Source: Duganella levis
GTDB lineage: Bacteria > Pseudomonadota > Gammaproteobacteria > Burkholderiales > Burkholderiaceae_D
Direction of reading: 5' to 3'
NCBI RefSeq assembly: GCF_009857605.1
Contig: NZ_WWCT01000003.1
Location: 62,001-126,000, forward strand
Length of the DNA stretch: 64,000 nt
Shown here one piece after another: positions 1 to 8,451 of this stretch (within the stretch, counting starts at the first letter, position 1; every line of letters begins with the position of its first letter). The position numbers and the translations under genes are program-made. The notes under the pieces were generated by a model, which had not been told where the DNA came from, made no database searches, and saw only the letters and a list, made by a program, of their open reading frames with translations.

Positions 1-1173
1 CCGGAACAACGGCGCGCCGCCTACATCGGCTCGGTGGGCATCGGCTTCAGCGTGCCGCGCCTGGTGCAGGCGGCGCTGGAGCAGATGCAGGTGCGCGACA
101 CCCGCCTGGTGCTGGTCGATACCGGTGACAGCGCCCCGCCCCGGCCGCCGGTGCAGCTGTTCGACAGCAATCCGGCCGGCAGCCAGCCGCGCGTCAGCGA
201 CCTGTTCAGCGTGGTGCTGCCGATCGATTTTCACCATCGCCACTGGAGCGCGCATTTCAGCACCCCCAAGGCCGCCTGGTACAGCCGCTTCGACACCTGG
301 CTGCCGTGGCTGGCGATGCTGTGCGGCTTCACCGGTTCGCTGCTGTTCTACCTGCTGTTCCACACGCTGTCGTCGTCGCGCATGCGGGCCGTCAAGATGG
401 CCAAGGAAATGACGCGCGAACTGCGCACCAGCCAGGCCCGGCTACAGCAGTCGCACCACAAGCTGCGCCGGCTGGCCGCGCACGCCGACCACATCAAGGA
501 AGAAGAGCGCAAGCGCATCGCCCGCGAAATCCACGACGACCTCGGCCAGAACCTGCTGGTGCTGCGCATCGACGTCGACCTGCTGACGACGCGCACGCGC
601 CACCGCCATCCGCGCCTGCACGCGCGCGCGCAACGGATGCTGAGCCAGATCGACAGCAGCATCAAGAGCGTGCGCCACATCATCAACGACCTGCGCCCCA
701 CCGTGCTGGACCTCGGCCTGAACGCGGCGGTGGAATGGCAGATCGCCCAGTTCCGCACGCGCTCCGGCATGGTCTGCGAGTTGATCGACCACAATACCGA
801 AATCCGCATCGACGACCAGCGCGCCACCGCCTTCTTCCGCGTGCTGCAGGAATCGCTGAGCAACATCCTGCAACACGCCCACGCCAGCCTGGTGCGGGTA
901 GAGCTGTTGCAAGCGGGCGGCATGTTGTGCATGACCATCAGCGACAACGGCATCGGCGTGCGCGACAGCAGCCGCAACAAGGTCGGCTCGTTCGGCCTGG
1001 TCGGCATCGAAGAACGCATCAGCCTGCTGGGCGGCACCTGCTCGATCAGCGGCACGCCCAACGGCGGCACCACGGTGGCGATTGCGGTGCCGGTCAGCGA
1101 TGCCGCGCGCGTGGCGTCGCCACCCCAGTCGCCGGCCTCATCGCCGTCCTCCGCGCGCGACATGGCGCTTTGA
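1..1173 (+). CDS. CHASE-type sensor histidine kinase (HisKA_3), 5' end outside window
   Basis: This is the C-terminal 390 residues of a membrane sensor kinase. The reading frame is open to base 1, so the true start lies upstream; an internal GTG at 34 is not the start. The first residues (PEQRRAAYIGSVGIGFSV) look like the end of a periplasmic CHASE sensor domain. One transmembrane segment (WLAMLCGFTGSLLFYLLF) and a short coiled coil follow. The dimerisation/phospho-acceptor helix carries REIHDDLGQNL, the H-box of the NarL-partner HisKA_3 class. The ATPase domain has an N-box (LQESLSNILQHAHAS), G1 (DNGIGV) and G2 (GSFGLVGIEERI). Its response regulator should be a LuxR/NarL type and is not downstream here. 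An FNR-type box follows the gene but serves the next one. Confidence 0.9.
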   Translation, partial: PEQRRAAYIGSVGIGFSVPRLVQAALEQMQVRDTRLVLVDTGDSAPPRPPVQLFDSNPAGSQPRVSDLFSVVLPIDFHHRHWSAHFSTPKAAWYSRFDTWLPWLAMLCGFTGSLLFYLLFHTLSSSRMRAVKMAKEMTRELRTSQARLQQSHHKLRRLAAHADHIKEEERKRIAREIHDDLGQNLLVLRIDVDLLTTRTRHRHPRLHARAQRMLSQIDSSIKSVRHIINDLRPTVLDLGLNAAVEWQIAQFRTRSGMVCELIDHNTEIRIDDQRATAFFRVLQESLSNILQHAHASLVRVELLQAGGMLCMTISDNGIGVRDSSRNKVGSFGLVGIEERISLLGGTCSISGTPNGGTTVAIAVPVSDAARVASPPQSPASSPSSARDMAL

Positions 1174-1188
1174 ATTTCCTTTCAAACA

Positions 1189-1202
1189 TTGATTAACATC
1201 AA
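1189..1202. promoter_or_regulatory. FNR/ANR-type box
   Basis: TTGATTAACATCAA is a perfect match to the CRP/FNR-family consensus TTGAT-N4-ATCAA. It lies 81 bases before the ATG of the AHSGVL-repeat gene, a plausible distance for an activator site. Two related boxes occur elsewhere in the window (3036 and 15561). Confidence 0.6.
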
Positions 1203-1282
1203 CGAATGGCTGTCTCTTGCGAGCAAAATGAAAGGCATTCCCAGCCTTTTCAACCCGCATCAATACAGCAAAGGAAATTCTG

Positions 1283-1882
1283 ATGAATGCCCACACCATG
1301 CACACCATCGCCGCCCTGGACCTGGAGCCGATCAAAGTCAAGCTGATGCACGAAGAGTCCGGTGAAGGCTGGACGCTGGAACACGCCAACGCGGTCGAGT
1401 TCGAGTACCGCCGCTTCCTGTTCCTGATGAAAAAGTATCCGCATGAGCAGACTGCGCCGCTGGTCGATGTCGACACCTTCTGGCACTACCACATCCTGGA
1501 CACGATGAAATACCACGCCGACTGCGAGGCCGTGTTCGGCCACTACCTGCACCACTTCCCCTACATCGGCCTGCGCGGCGAGGATGACGAGGCGGCCCAC
1601 ATCCGCGTCGGCCAGCGCATGAAGGAGTTGTACGAGGATACGTTTGGCGAGGATTATGTGCGCGCCAGCGCCGCCGCGTTTGCGCATTCGGGCGTGCTGG
1701 TGGAAGACTTCGCCCACTCGGGCGTGCTGGCCGCCGATGTGGCGCATTCAGGGGTGTTGGCCAGCGATATTGCACACTCCGGCGTGCTGAACACCAGCGT
1801 GGTGGCGGCCGAGGCGGCTATTGTAGCGGCGCAACAGTCCAGCTTCTACAGCCTGCGGCCGCGCCTGTCTCCATCCGCCTGA
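1283..1882 (+). CDS. GRDP-like protein with C-terminal AHSGVL decapeptide repeats
   Basis: A 199-residue protein. Residues about 1-120 resemble the 'glycine-rich domain-containing protein-like' family: conserved DVDTFWHYHILDTMKYHADC and LHHFPYIGLRGEDDE segments, rich in His and acidic residues. The role of that family in bacteria is unknown. From residue 134 the protein changes into four exact 10-residue repeats of AHSGVL plus four variable residues. There is no signal peptide. The start is preceded by AAAGGAAATTCTG, an acceptable ribosome site, and an FNR-type box lies upstream, so low-oxygen control is likely. Family members often end in a Gly/Cys-rich tail; here the repeats take that place. 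Function unknown; the repeat tail could be a binding motif or a modified peptide segment. Confidence 0.8.
   Translation: MNAHTMHTIAALDLEPIKVKLMHEESGEGWTLEHANAVEFEYRRFLFLMKKYPHEQTAPLVDVDTFWHYHILDTMKYHADCEAVFGHYLHHFPYIGLRGEDDEAAHIRVGQRMKELYEDTFGEDYVRASAAAFAHSGVLVEDFAHSGVLAADVAHSGVLASDIAHSGVLNTSVVAAEAAIVAAQQSSFYSLRPRLSPSA
1682..1801 (+). repeat. Four in-frame decapeptide repeats (AHSGVLxxxx)
   Basis: Residues 134-173 of the preceding gene read AHSGVLVEDF, AHSGVLAADV, AHSGVLASDI, AHSGVLNTSV. The six constant residues are encoded with different synonymous codons in each unit (Ser as tcg, tcg, tca, tcc; Ala as gcg, gcc, gcg, gca). The peptide is therefore conserved rather than the DNA recently copied. 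Confidence 0.9.
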
Positions 1883-1953
1883 GCCACAAAAATCGGACGA
1901 GCTGCTGAAATAAGTGGCATACTTGGGTGTCTACAGAATGATGGGAGTGCATC

Positions 1954-2160
1954 ATGGCCGTCAATACAATTGCCCCGAGCAGCAACACCGCGATCCAGCA
2001 AGCCGTCCCCACCCGCCAGCCGGAACAGGTAAAACCGGTGGACCAGCCAGCCGAGCGCGTGGCGCAGACGCCACCGCCGCCGCCGCCTCAGGCCGCCGTG
2101 GCGCCAACCGTCAACACCAGTGGCCAGCGCATCGGCACCACCATCAGCACCTCCGCCTGA
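1954..2160 (+). CDS. Small proline-rich hypothetical protein
   Basis: A 68-residue protein with no recognised domain. It is low in complexity: a Gln/Pro-rich middle with a run of six prolines (QTPPPPPPQAA) and a Ser/Thr-rich C-terminus. There is no signal peptide or membrane segment. GGGAGTG lies 5 bases before the ATG and a strong terminator hairpin follows the stop, which supports a real gene. Its opening (MAVNTIAPSSNTAIQQAV) is similar in style to the starts of two other proteins here (10793-11380 and 36723-38258), but this may only reflect shared composition. Function unknown. Confidence 0.6.
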   Translation: MAVNTIAPSSNTAIQQAVPTRQPEQVKPVDQPAERVAQTPPPPPPQAAVAPTVNTSGQRIGTTISTSA

Positions 2161-2174
2161 ATCTGGCCCGGGCT

Positions 2175-2217
2175 AAAAAAAACGGCGCGTTACCTTAGGG
2201 TACGCGCCGTTTTTTTT
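2175..2217. terminator. Bidirectional intrinsic terminator
   Basis: The stem AACGGCGCGT(T)ACC pairs with GGTACGCGCCGTT with one bulged T. It is flanked by an A-run on the left and a T-run on the right, so it can stop transcription in both directions. It separates the convergent genes ending at 2160 (+) and 2230 (-). Confidence 0.85.
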
Positions 2218-2229
2218 GGGTGTCCGATA

Positions 2230-2469
2230 TCAGGACGCCATCATTTCGCGCAGTTCGCGAATGCTGAAATCGCTGATTTCGTGCATGCGGATCAGGATGG
2301 TCGCGCCGATCGGCAGCGTGTTGTGGCGGATTTTGGAGATGACCGGCGGGGCCACTTCCAGCGCGCGAGACAGGGCTGCATCGTTTTTCAGTTGCAGTTT
2401 CTCGATGATCGCGTCCAGCACGCGGTTCGGGTTGTATGTCGGCGAAGCCGTGATTTCTTTGAGGGACAT
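2230..2469 (-). CDS. Small helix-turn-helix-like protein
   Basis: A 79-residue protein. The segment DAALSRALEVAPPVISKIRHNTLPIGATILIRMHE has the spacing of a lambda-repressor-like helix-turn-helix (A-L-S-R-A-L...P-P-V-I-S-K-I-R). It may therefore bind DNA; the rest is short and helical. There is no clear Shine-Dalgarno before the ATG (CTTAAATCATT), so the transcript may be leaderless or weakly translated. It ends against the bidirectional terminator. About 260 bases of AT-rich DNA without a gene lie upstream (2470-2730). Target unknown. Confidence 0.65.
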   Translation of the reverse strand: MSLKEITASPTYNPNRVLDAIIEKLQLKNDAALSRALEVAPPVISKIRHNTLPIGATILIRMHEISDFSIRELREMMAS

Positions 2470-2730
2470 AATGATTTAAGTAAGTTCGCTGCCGTCTTTT
2501 GCAAAAAAACGACACATGGGTAAGAAAAATTTTTAGCTCAATTACCATTGAAGCACGAGAAACCACGAACATTTATGCCGCGTTTTAGTGCTTAACCGAG
2601 ATAATACATGCTTCCGTTACAAAAGGGCTAACTCAACAAAGCTTTCTGTGAGATTTAGAGAGATTCTAACCCTATTTTGTGTGGTAGTGACGATTTTTGT
2701 TGTAAAAAGAAGTATCAAACAATGTAAAGA

Positions 2731-2982
2731 TCAGCTCGGACGGCTAACGCCGGCGGCAAGGAAGCACCATTCAACCGCCATCAATGTGGCCAGTTGGGCG
2801 ATCGTGCCTGGGAAGAACAACGTGGAAGAGGAGAACTGCTCAGCATGGCGAGAACTGCAATGCCAGCCAAGCTGGCGCCGGATCTCTTCCGGCACCGGAG
2901 GTGGGCAGTGGCCAAAATCCCGCTGGCGCTGCAGCATGTAGGCGCGGACTTGCTCCTTGGTCGGCTGCAAAGTGGCTAGCAT
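2731..2982 (-). CDS. Hypothetical protein, 83 aa
   Basis: The start at 2982 is chosen because AAGGAG sits 6 bases upstream; an earlier in-frame start at 3012 lacks one. The N-terminal half (LQPTKEQVRAYMLQRQRDFG and PPPVPEEIRRQLGWHC) looks like a compact helical domain. The C-terminal half is more hydrophobic. No family is recognised. An FNR-type box with one mismatch lies 54-67 bases upstream. The surrounding DNA is more AT-rich than the rest of the window. Confidence 0.55.
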   Translation of the reverse strand: MLATLQPTKEQVRAYMLQRQRDFGHCPPPVPEEIRRQLGWHCSSRHAEQFSSSTLFFPGTIAQLATLMAVEWCFLAAGVSRPS

Positions 2983-3035
2983 GCGCGCTCCTTCGTGGAA
3001 GATGGCTAACAATATCTTAACATGTGATGACTTAT

Positions 3036-3049
3036 TTGATATGCGTCAA
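3036..3049. promoter_or_regulatory. FNR-type box (one mismatch)
   Basis: TTGATATGCGTCAA differs from TTGAT-N4-ATCAA at one position. It lies between divergent genes, nearest the minus-strand gene starting at 2982. Confidence 0.45.
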
Positions 3050-3120
3050 ACCAGTCATCTTATTATTTTGGCACAAAAATTCAATAAGGAAATTGCACAG
3101 TCTTAACTTCTATTGCCTCT

Positions 3121-4008
3121 TTACATATCTTTACACTCGGTCAGCGCCAAGGTTGACGCCACCGTCGGGTAGCGCAGGCGCACGCCCAGCTCACGCTTGA
3201 TGCGATCGTTGCGCAAGCGGCGCGACTCCGACATGAACGACAACAGCGCCGGCGACACCACTTTCTGCAACTCCGCGCGCGGCAAGCGCGGCGGACGCGG
3301 TAACCGGAAAGCATCGGCGACCGCATCGAAATATTGCGCCATCTTCATATCACTGTCATCTACCGCATGATAGGTACGGTTAGGTAGCGCACGATACAGC
3401 GCGCAAACAATGATCGCGGCCAGGTCATCGGCGTGGATGTGGTTGGTGTAAACGTCATCCGCCTCGATCAGCGCCGGCGTGCCCTGCTGCAAGCGCTTGA
3501 GCGGCAGACGGTCGGCGCCATAGATGCCGGGCACCCGCAACACCGACAGCGCGGTACCGGTGCGCCGCGCCCAGCGCCGCAAGGTGCGCTCGGCATCGAC
3601 CCGGCGCAGCGCGCGGGCGTTGCGCGGCGCCACCGGCCGGCTTTCATCGAACATTGCACCGCCACAGTCGCCATACACGCCGGTGGTGCTGATATACACC
3701 ACCCGGCCGCCCGCTGGCAGCACCGCCGTCAGGTTGCGGGTGCGGGTGTCGAGCACGCCGTCGGCCGGCGGCGGCGCCAGATGCACCACCCACGGCGCCA
3801 GCCCGTCCAGCCGCCGCAAGGTCGCCGGCTGGTCCAGGTCGACCACCAGCGGCACGGCGCCGGCCGCGCGCAACTCGGCCCGGCGCTCCGGCTGGCTGGT
3901 GGTGGCAAACACGCGGAAATGGTGGGACAGCAAAGGCAGCAGGCGCATGCCGACGTCGCCGCAACCGACAATCAGCAGGCGCGGGCGGTTAAAGTGGGAA
4001 GTTTTCAT
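3121..4008 (-). CDS. SDR / NAD(P)-dependent epimerase-like protein
   Basis: A 295-residue extended short-chain dehydrogenase-like protein. The N-terminus has the Rossmann loop (LLIVGCGDVGMRL, of the GxGxxG type), followed by STTGVYGD, the usual Ser/Thr and Tyr active-site region, and VLRVPGIYG, typical of sugar-nucleotide epimerases. The classical YxxxK is not obvious after VYGD, so the catalytic role is uncertain. The ATG at 4008 directly precedes the Rossmann strand; a longer in-frame extension to 4512 runs through the divergent promoter and reductase gene and is rejected. It is divergent from the 2Fe-2S reductase. Confidence 0.85.
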   Translation of the reverse strand: MKTSHFNRPRLLIVGCGDVGMRLLPLLSHHFRVFATTSQPERRAELRAAGAVPLVVDLDQPATLRRLDGLAPWVVHLAPPPADGVLDTRTRNLTAVLPAGGRVVYISTTGVYGDCGGAMFDESRPVAPRNARALRRVDAERTLRRWARRTGTALSVLRVPGIYGADRLPLKRLQQGTPALIEADDVYTNHIHADDLAAIIVCALYRALPNRTYHAVDDSDMKMAQYFDAVADAFRLPRPPRLPRAELQKVVSPALLSFMSESRRLRNDRIKRELGVRLRYPTVASTLALTECKDM

Positions 4009-4143
4009 GCCGAGATTGTAAGGACATATGCCGGGCAGCGGTGAAACAGTTGACGTCCCCAGCCAGTCATCGCGGCCGCCAGCCGAAGCCGCTGACTGAG
4101 GTAAAATAAGGGGTTTCCTGCCTATAGCCCAGCTCCCTATCGT

Positions 4144-5169
4144 ATGACGTTTCAAATCACTGTACAGCCCAGCGGTCACCAATTCAGCTGCGAAGAAGAC
4201 GAAACCATCCTGAGCGCCGCCATGCGCGCCGGCGTCGGCCTGCCGTATGGCTGCAAGAACGGCGCCTGCAGTTCCTGCAAGGGCAAGGTGCTGTCCGGCG
4301 ACATCACCCACAAGCCGCACCAGGAACGGGCGCTGCCGAAGGACGAGGAAGCCAAAGGCATGTCGCTGTTCTGCTGCGCCCTGCCGCACAGCGACGTGGT
4401 GATCGAAGCGCGCGAAGTGGCCGGCAGCGACGACTATCCGATCCGCAAGATGCCGTCGCGCGTGGCGACGCTGGAAAAAGTCGCGTCCGACGTGGTCGTC
4501 ATGACGCTGCAATTGCCAGCCAATGAAACGCTGAAATTCCGCGCCGGCCAGTACATCGAATTCATGCTAAAGGACGGCAAGCGCCGCAGCTACAGCCTGG
4601 CGTCGCCGCCGGAGCAAGGCCAGCCGTTGGCGCTGCACATCCGCCACCTGCCGGGCGGCCTGTTCACCGACCAGGTGTTCGGCAGCATGAAAGAAAAAGA
4701 CATCCTGCGCTTCGAAGGCCCGATGGGCACCTTCTTCGTGCGCGAGGACAGCACCAAGCCGATGGTGCTGCTGGCCTCCGGCACCGGCTTCGCGCCGATC
4801 AAGGCCATCGTCGAACACCTGCGCGCACACGGCTCGACCCGCCAGATGACGCTGTACTGGGGCGGCCGCCGTCCGCAAGACCTGTACATGGACGCGCTGT
4901 GCCGCGAGTGGGCCATGAGCATGCCCAACTTTAAATACGTGCCGGTGCTGTCCAACCTGATGCCGGAAGACCACTGGGCCGGCCGCACCGGCTATGTCCA
5001 CCAGGCGGTGATGGCCGACCTGCCGGACCTGTCCGGCCACCAGGTCTACGCCTGCGGCGCGCCGGTGATGGTGGAATCGGCCAAGGCCGACTTTGTCGCC
5101 CAGTGCGGCTTGCCGGAAGAAGAGTTCTACGCGGACGCCTTCACCTCCGAGGCCGACCTCAACAAGTAA
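4144..5169 (+). CDS. 2Fe-2S ferredoxin / FAD / NAD(P)H oxidoreductase (AscD-like)
   Basis: A 341-residue three-domain electron-transfer protein. Residues 1-95 form a plant-type 2Fe-2S ferredoxin with the cluster cysteines in YGCKNGACSSCKG and a fourth in LFCCALP. Residues about 100-195 are the FAD-binding barrel (RSYSLAS). The rest is the NAD(P)H-binding domain (LLASGTGFAPIKAIV and YACGAPVMV). Proteins of this layout are usually named CDP-6-deoxy-delta-3,4-glucoseen reductase, but in betaproteobacteria that name is inherited rather than shown. It should pass electrons from NAD(P)H to an unidentified oxygenase or reductase partner. An MFS exporter follows 65 bases later. Confidence 0.88.
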   Translation: MTFQITVQPSGHQFSCEEDETILSAAMRAGVGLPYGCKNGACSSCKGKVLSGDITHKPHQERALPKDEEAKGMSLFCCALPHSDVVIEAREVAGSDDYPIRKMPSRVATLEKVASDVVVMTLQLPANETLKFRAGQYIEFMLKDGKRRSYSLASPPEQGQPLALHIRHLPGGLFTDQVFGSMKEKDILRFEGPMGTFFVREDSTKPMVLLASGTGFAPIKAIVEHLRAHGSTRQMTLYWGGRRPQDLYMDALCREWAMSMPNFKYVPVLSNLMPEDHWAGRTGYVHQAVMADLPDLSGHQVYACGAPVMVESAKADFVAQCGLPEEEFYADAFTSEADLNK

Positions 5170-5187
5170 CAGCATCCAACCTCACAG

Positions 5188-5231
5188 GGCTTTCGGGATG
5201 CAGAGTCCCAAAGCTCTGCTCCTAGAAAGCC
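5188..5231 (+). promoter_or_regulatory. Stem-loop at the MFS translation start
   Basis: GGCTTTC (5188) pairs with GAAAGCC (5225), and inside it GCAGAG (5200) pairs with CTCTGC (5214), leaving an 8-base loop. The structure ends 3 bases before the ATG of the MFS gene, which has no visible Shine-Dalgarno. It could control initiation or weakly terminate upstream transcription. Confidence 0.4.
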
Positions 5232-5234
5232 GCA

Positions 5235-6473
5235 ATGTCAGACAGCACTTCACGCAACGGTTTCAGCGTCCTGCGTCACCGCAACTTCACCCTCTACCTC
5301 TCTGCCCGCACGCTGGCCACGCTGGCGGTACAAATGCAAAACGTCGCCATCGGCTGGCAAGTCTATTCGATGACGCACAACCTGTTCGACCTCGGCCTGA
5401 TCGGGCTGGCGCAGTTCCTGCCGTTCCTGTTGCTGATCCTGCTGGCCGGCCATGCGGCCGACCGCTACGACCGCCGCAACCTGATCGCGCTGGCGCTCGG
5501 CGCCCAGCTGCTGTGCGGGCTGATGCTGCTGGCCTTCACCTACACCGGGCTGACCGCCGTATGGCCGGTGTTTGCGGTGCTGGTGGTGTATGGCAGCGCG
5601 CGCGCCTTCATGGGGCCGGCCACGCAAGCGATCCTGGTCAACCTCGTGCCGCAGGAAAGTTTCAGCAAGGCGGTGGCGCTGAGTTCGTCCAGCTTCCACG
5701 TCGCCGTCATCATGGGGCCGACGCTGGGCGGCCTGTTCTACCTGGCCGGGCCGAAAACGGTATATATGATTTCCTCCACGCTGCTGCTGCTGTCGGTTGT
5801 CATGATGTGCATGGTGAAGTCGGTCAAGCAGGCCAGCGCCAGCGGCCCGGCCTCGTGGCATACGGTGCTGGAAGGATTGCGCTTCGTGTGGAACAAGAAA
5901 ATCGTGCTGGGCGCGATTTCGCTCGACCTGTTTGCCGTGCTGTTCGGCGGCGCCACCGCGCTGCTGCCGGCGCTGGCGCATGATGTGCTGCACATTGGCC
6001 CGAGCGGCCTGGGTGCGCTGCGCAGCGCACCGGGCATCGGCGCGGCCTTGTGCTCGATCGTGCTGGCCTTCTTCCCGATCACGCGCCGGGTCGGCGCCTG
6101 GATGCTGGGCGGCGTGGCGGTGTTCGGCGCCGGCACGCTGGTTCTGGGTTCCACCACCACCTTCATGGTGGCGCTGGTGGCGCTGTTCCTGATGGGCGCC
6201 GGCGACATGATCAGCGTCTACGTGCGCCACCTGCTGGTACAGTATGAAACGCCGGATGAGATCCGCGGCCGCGTCAGCGCCGTCAACTCGGTGTTCATCG
6301 GCGCTTCCAACGAACTGGGCGAATTTGAATCCGGCATCACCGCCGGCTGGATGGGCCTGACGCGCGCGGTGCTGTTCGGCGGCGCCGCCACCCTTGGCGT
6401 GGTTGGCGCGTGGACCGTGCTGTTCCCCGTGCTGTCGCGCATGGACCGCTTCCCACACGAGGACAAGAAATGA
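5235..6473 (+). CDS. MFS transporter (EntS/MFS_3-like exporter)
   Basis: A 412-residue integral membrane protein with about 12 predicted membrane helices. The opening FSVLRHRNFTLYLSARTLATLAVQM and the loop AGHAADRYDRRNL (motif A between helices 2 and 3) match the MFS_3 group, which includes the enterobactin exporter EntS and many drug exporters. The substrate cannot be told from sequence. Its stop overlaps the start of the DUF1345 gene (AAATGAG), so the two are translationally coupled. A stem-loop covers the region just before the start codon. Confidence 0.88.
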   Translation: MSDSTSRNGFSVLRHRNFTLYLSARTLATLAVQMQNVAIGWQVYSMTHNLFDLGLIGLAQFLPFLLLILLAGHAADRYDRRNLIALALGAQLLCGLMLLAFTYTGLTAVWPVFAVLVVYGSARAFMGPATQAILVNLVPQESFSKAVALSSSSFHVAVIMGPTLGGLFYLAGPKTVYMISSTLLLLSVVMMCMVKSVKQASASGPASWHTVLEGLRFVWNKKIVLGAISLDLFAVLFGGATALLPALAHDVLHIGPSGLGALRSAPGIGAALCSIVLAFFPITRRVGAWMLGGVAVFGAGTLVLGSTTTFMVALVALFLMGAGDMISVYVRHLLVQYETPDEIRGRVSAVNSVFIGASNELGEFESGITAGWMGLTRAVLFGGAATLGVVGAWTVLFPVLSRMDRFPHEDKK

Positions 6474-7135
6474 GTTTGCGCATCCGCTGGCCCCGCCTGA
6501 TCCACAGCCGCCCTCACCTGAGCCTGGCCATTGTCTGCGGCGTGGTGGCCGGCCCGTTCCTGCCGGACCACTGGCCGTGGCTGACGCGGGTGATGACCTG
6601 CTGGGATATCCTGGTGTGGGTCTACATCGCCACCATGGGCTGGATGATGGCCAAGGCCGATCATCACGACATCAAGCGCGCCGCCTGCCGCCAGGATGAA
6701 AAAGGCCCGGTGATCCTGACCGTACTGTCGCTGGCGGTGCTGGTCAGCCTGGTGGCGATTGTCTCGCAACTGGCCACCACCAAAAACCTGCCGGACGAGG
6801 CGCTGACGCTGCGCTACGCGCTGGCCGTGCTGACGCTGGTCGGCTCGTGGTTCATGGTCGGCATCATGTTCTGCTCGCATTACGCCCACCTGTACTACGT
6901 GAACGACAGCGACGACAAGGCGCTCGGCTTCCCGGACAGCGACGTGGTGCCGAACTACTGGGAGTTCCTGTACTTCTCGTTCACCATTTGCGTGGCCGTG
7001 CAGACCTCGGACGTCACCGTACGCACGCGCCAGCTGCGCCAGGTGGTGCTGGGCCAATCGGTGCTGTGCTTCTTCTACAATCTCGCCATTCTCGGCCTGT
7101 CGATCAACATCGCTGCTTCGCTCCTCAACGGTTAA
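6470..7135 (+). CDS. DUF1345 membrane protein
   Basis: A 221-residue integral membrane protein of the DUF1345 type, with about five hydrophobic segments. Typical features are HYAHLYY and the segment PNYWEFLYFSFTICVAVQTSD, which is characteristic of the family. The start is set by a 4-base overlap with the preceding MFS stop; a longer frame from 6410 lies inside the MFS gene. The function of DUF1345 proteins is unknown. Co-translation with the exporter suggests a related membrane role. Confidence 0.85.
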   Translation: MSLRIRWPRLIHSRPHLSLAIVCGVVAGPFLPDHWPWLTRVMTCWDILVWVYIATMGWMMAKADHHDIKRAACRQDEKGPVILTVLSLAVLVSLVAIVSQLATTKNLPDEALTLRYALAVLTLVGSWFMVGIMFCSHYAHLYYVNDSDDKALGFPDSDVVPNYWEFLYFSFTICVAVQTSDVTVRTRQLRQVVLGQSVLCFFYNLAILGLSINIAASLLNG

Positions 7136-7142
7136 AGCCCCT

Positions 7143-8441
7143 ATGCGCAAACGCCTGCTTGTATTGTTGTTCGGTCTCGTCGCCCAAACCTGTTTCGCCG
7201 CCGGCCCAGCCTTCCCTGGCGGTCCCGGCCCGTATGCGGTGGGCCTGCGCATCGCCCAGCTCTACGATCGCTCGCGCGCCTATCCGAACAAGATCGATCT
7301 CGTCACCGGCCTGCCGACGTCCGGCGAACGCGCGCGGCCGCTGCAGGCATTGATCTGGTAAGGCGCCGCCGCCTTCGATAACGCCGACCTGTGCGAATAC
7401 CTCGCCAGCCAGGGCTACCTGGTGATTGCCAGCGCCAGCATCGGCATGCACACGCGCAGCATCAATATCGACGTCGACTCCGCCGAATCGCAGGCGCGCG
7501 ACATCTCCTTCCTGCTCGGCTACGCGGCGACCTTGCCGCAAGCGGACGGCAGCCACGTGGCGGCCATCGGCTACAGTTTCGGCGGCCTGGCCAATGTACT
7601 GGCCGCCGCCAGGGACGACCGCATCTCGGCCCTGGTGTCGCTGGACGGCTCGGTGCGCTACTTCCCCGCCATCGTGCAGCAGGCGGCTTATGCGACGCCC
7701 GAGCGGTTGGCGCTACCCATGTTGTACCTGGGCGGCAAGCCCTACACGGCGGAGATGATGAACCGCTTCAAGCAAGTACCGACCTACAGCCTGATGAACC
7801 AGATGAAGTTCTCGGACCTGTACAACGTCACCATGTACACCATGACGCACGCCGCCTTCCAGTCGGAATCGCTGCGCCTGGGGCCAGAGCCGCGCTTTGA
7901 CGAATACTCGCGCGAAGAAGCCACGCTGGCGCATGGCTGGATGGGCCGCTACGTGCTCGCCTTCCTGAATGCCTACCTGCGCAACGATGCCGCCGCGCTG
8001 GCATTCATGAACAACAAGCCGGCCGCCAACAAGGTGCCCACCCACCTGCTGGTGATCGATGCGCACCACGCCGAAGGCGCGCCGCCGACCCTGGCCACCA
8101 TGGCCGCCCAGTTCGCCAAACACGGCCACAAAGATTTGGCCGGCATCTACCGCGACATGCGTCAGCGCGAAGCCGAATTCAAGCCGGACGAGCGCAGCCT
8201 GATTTCCTGGGGCGAAAAATTCTTTGACGTGAATCGCTACCCCGAGGCAATTGAAATTTACCAGCTGAGCACCAGCCTGTATCCCGACAGCGCACGCGCC
8301 ATGTTTTATCTCGCCATGACCTACGACCGGCATCACGACAACGCCCTGGCGATCGACGCCTATCAGCGCGTGCTAGGTTTCTGGCCCGACATGGTGGAAG
8401 CCAAACAAAGCATCGCGCGACTGAAGACGACGGCGAAATAG
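7143..8441 (+). pseudogene. Disrupted dienelactone-hydrolase / PAF-acetylhydrolase-like protein
   Basis: One reading frame is cut by an in-frame TAA at 7359-7361. Before it are a signal peptide (MRKRLLVLLFGLVAQTCFAA) and the family start GPYAVGLRIAQLYDRSR...RPLQALIW. After it the same frame continues with NADLCEYLASQGYLVIAS, the nucleophile elbow GYSFGGLAN and a TPR-like C-terminus. From memory of this family, roughly 60-80 residues normally stand between LIWYP and NADLCEYL; here only about 10 codons do, so a deletion probably accompanies the stop. The C-terminal piece has no good start of its own. A sequencing error could explain the stop, but not easily the missing block. Confidence 0.7.
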
Positions 8442-8451
8442 CGTCCAGATC

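Noticed and set aside
1682-1801. Short tandem repeats as a CRISPR array or DNA satellite
   Set aside because: The repeats are in frame, conserved at the peptide level with varied codons, and contiguous with a coding gene.
2588-2941. 117-codon plus-strand frame in the AT-rich gap
   Set aside because: It overlaps the better supported minus-strand gene 2731-2982 and lacks a ribosome site.
3121-4512. 463-codon frame extending the epimerase
   Set aside because: The extension covers the divergent promoter and the 2Fe-2S reductase gene; the Rossmann motif begins just after the ATG at 4008.
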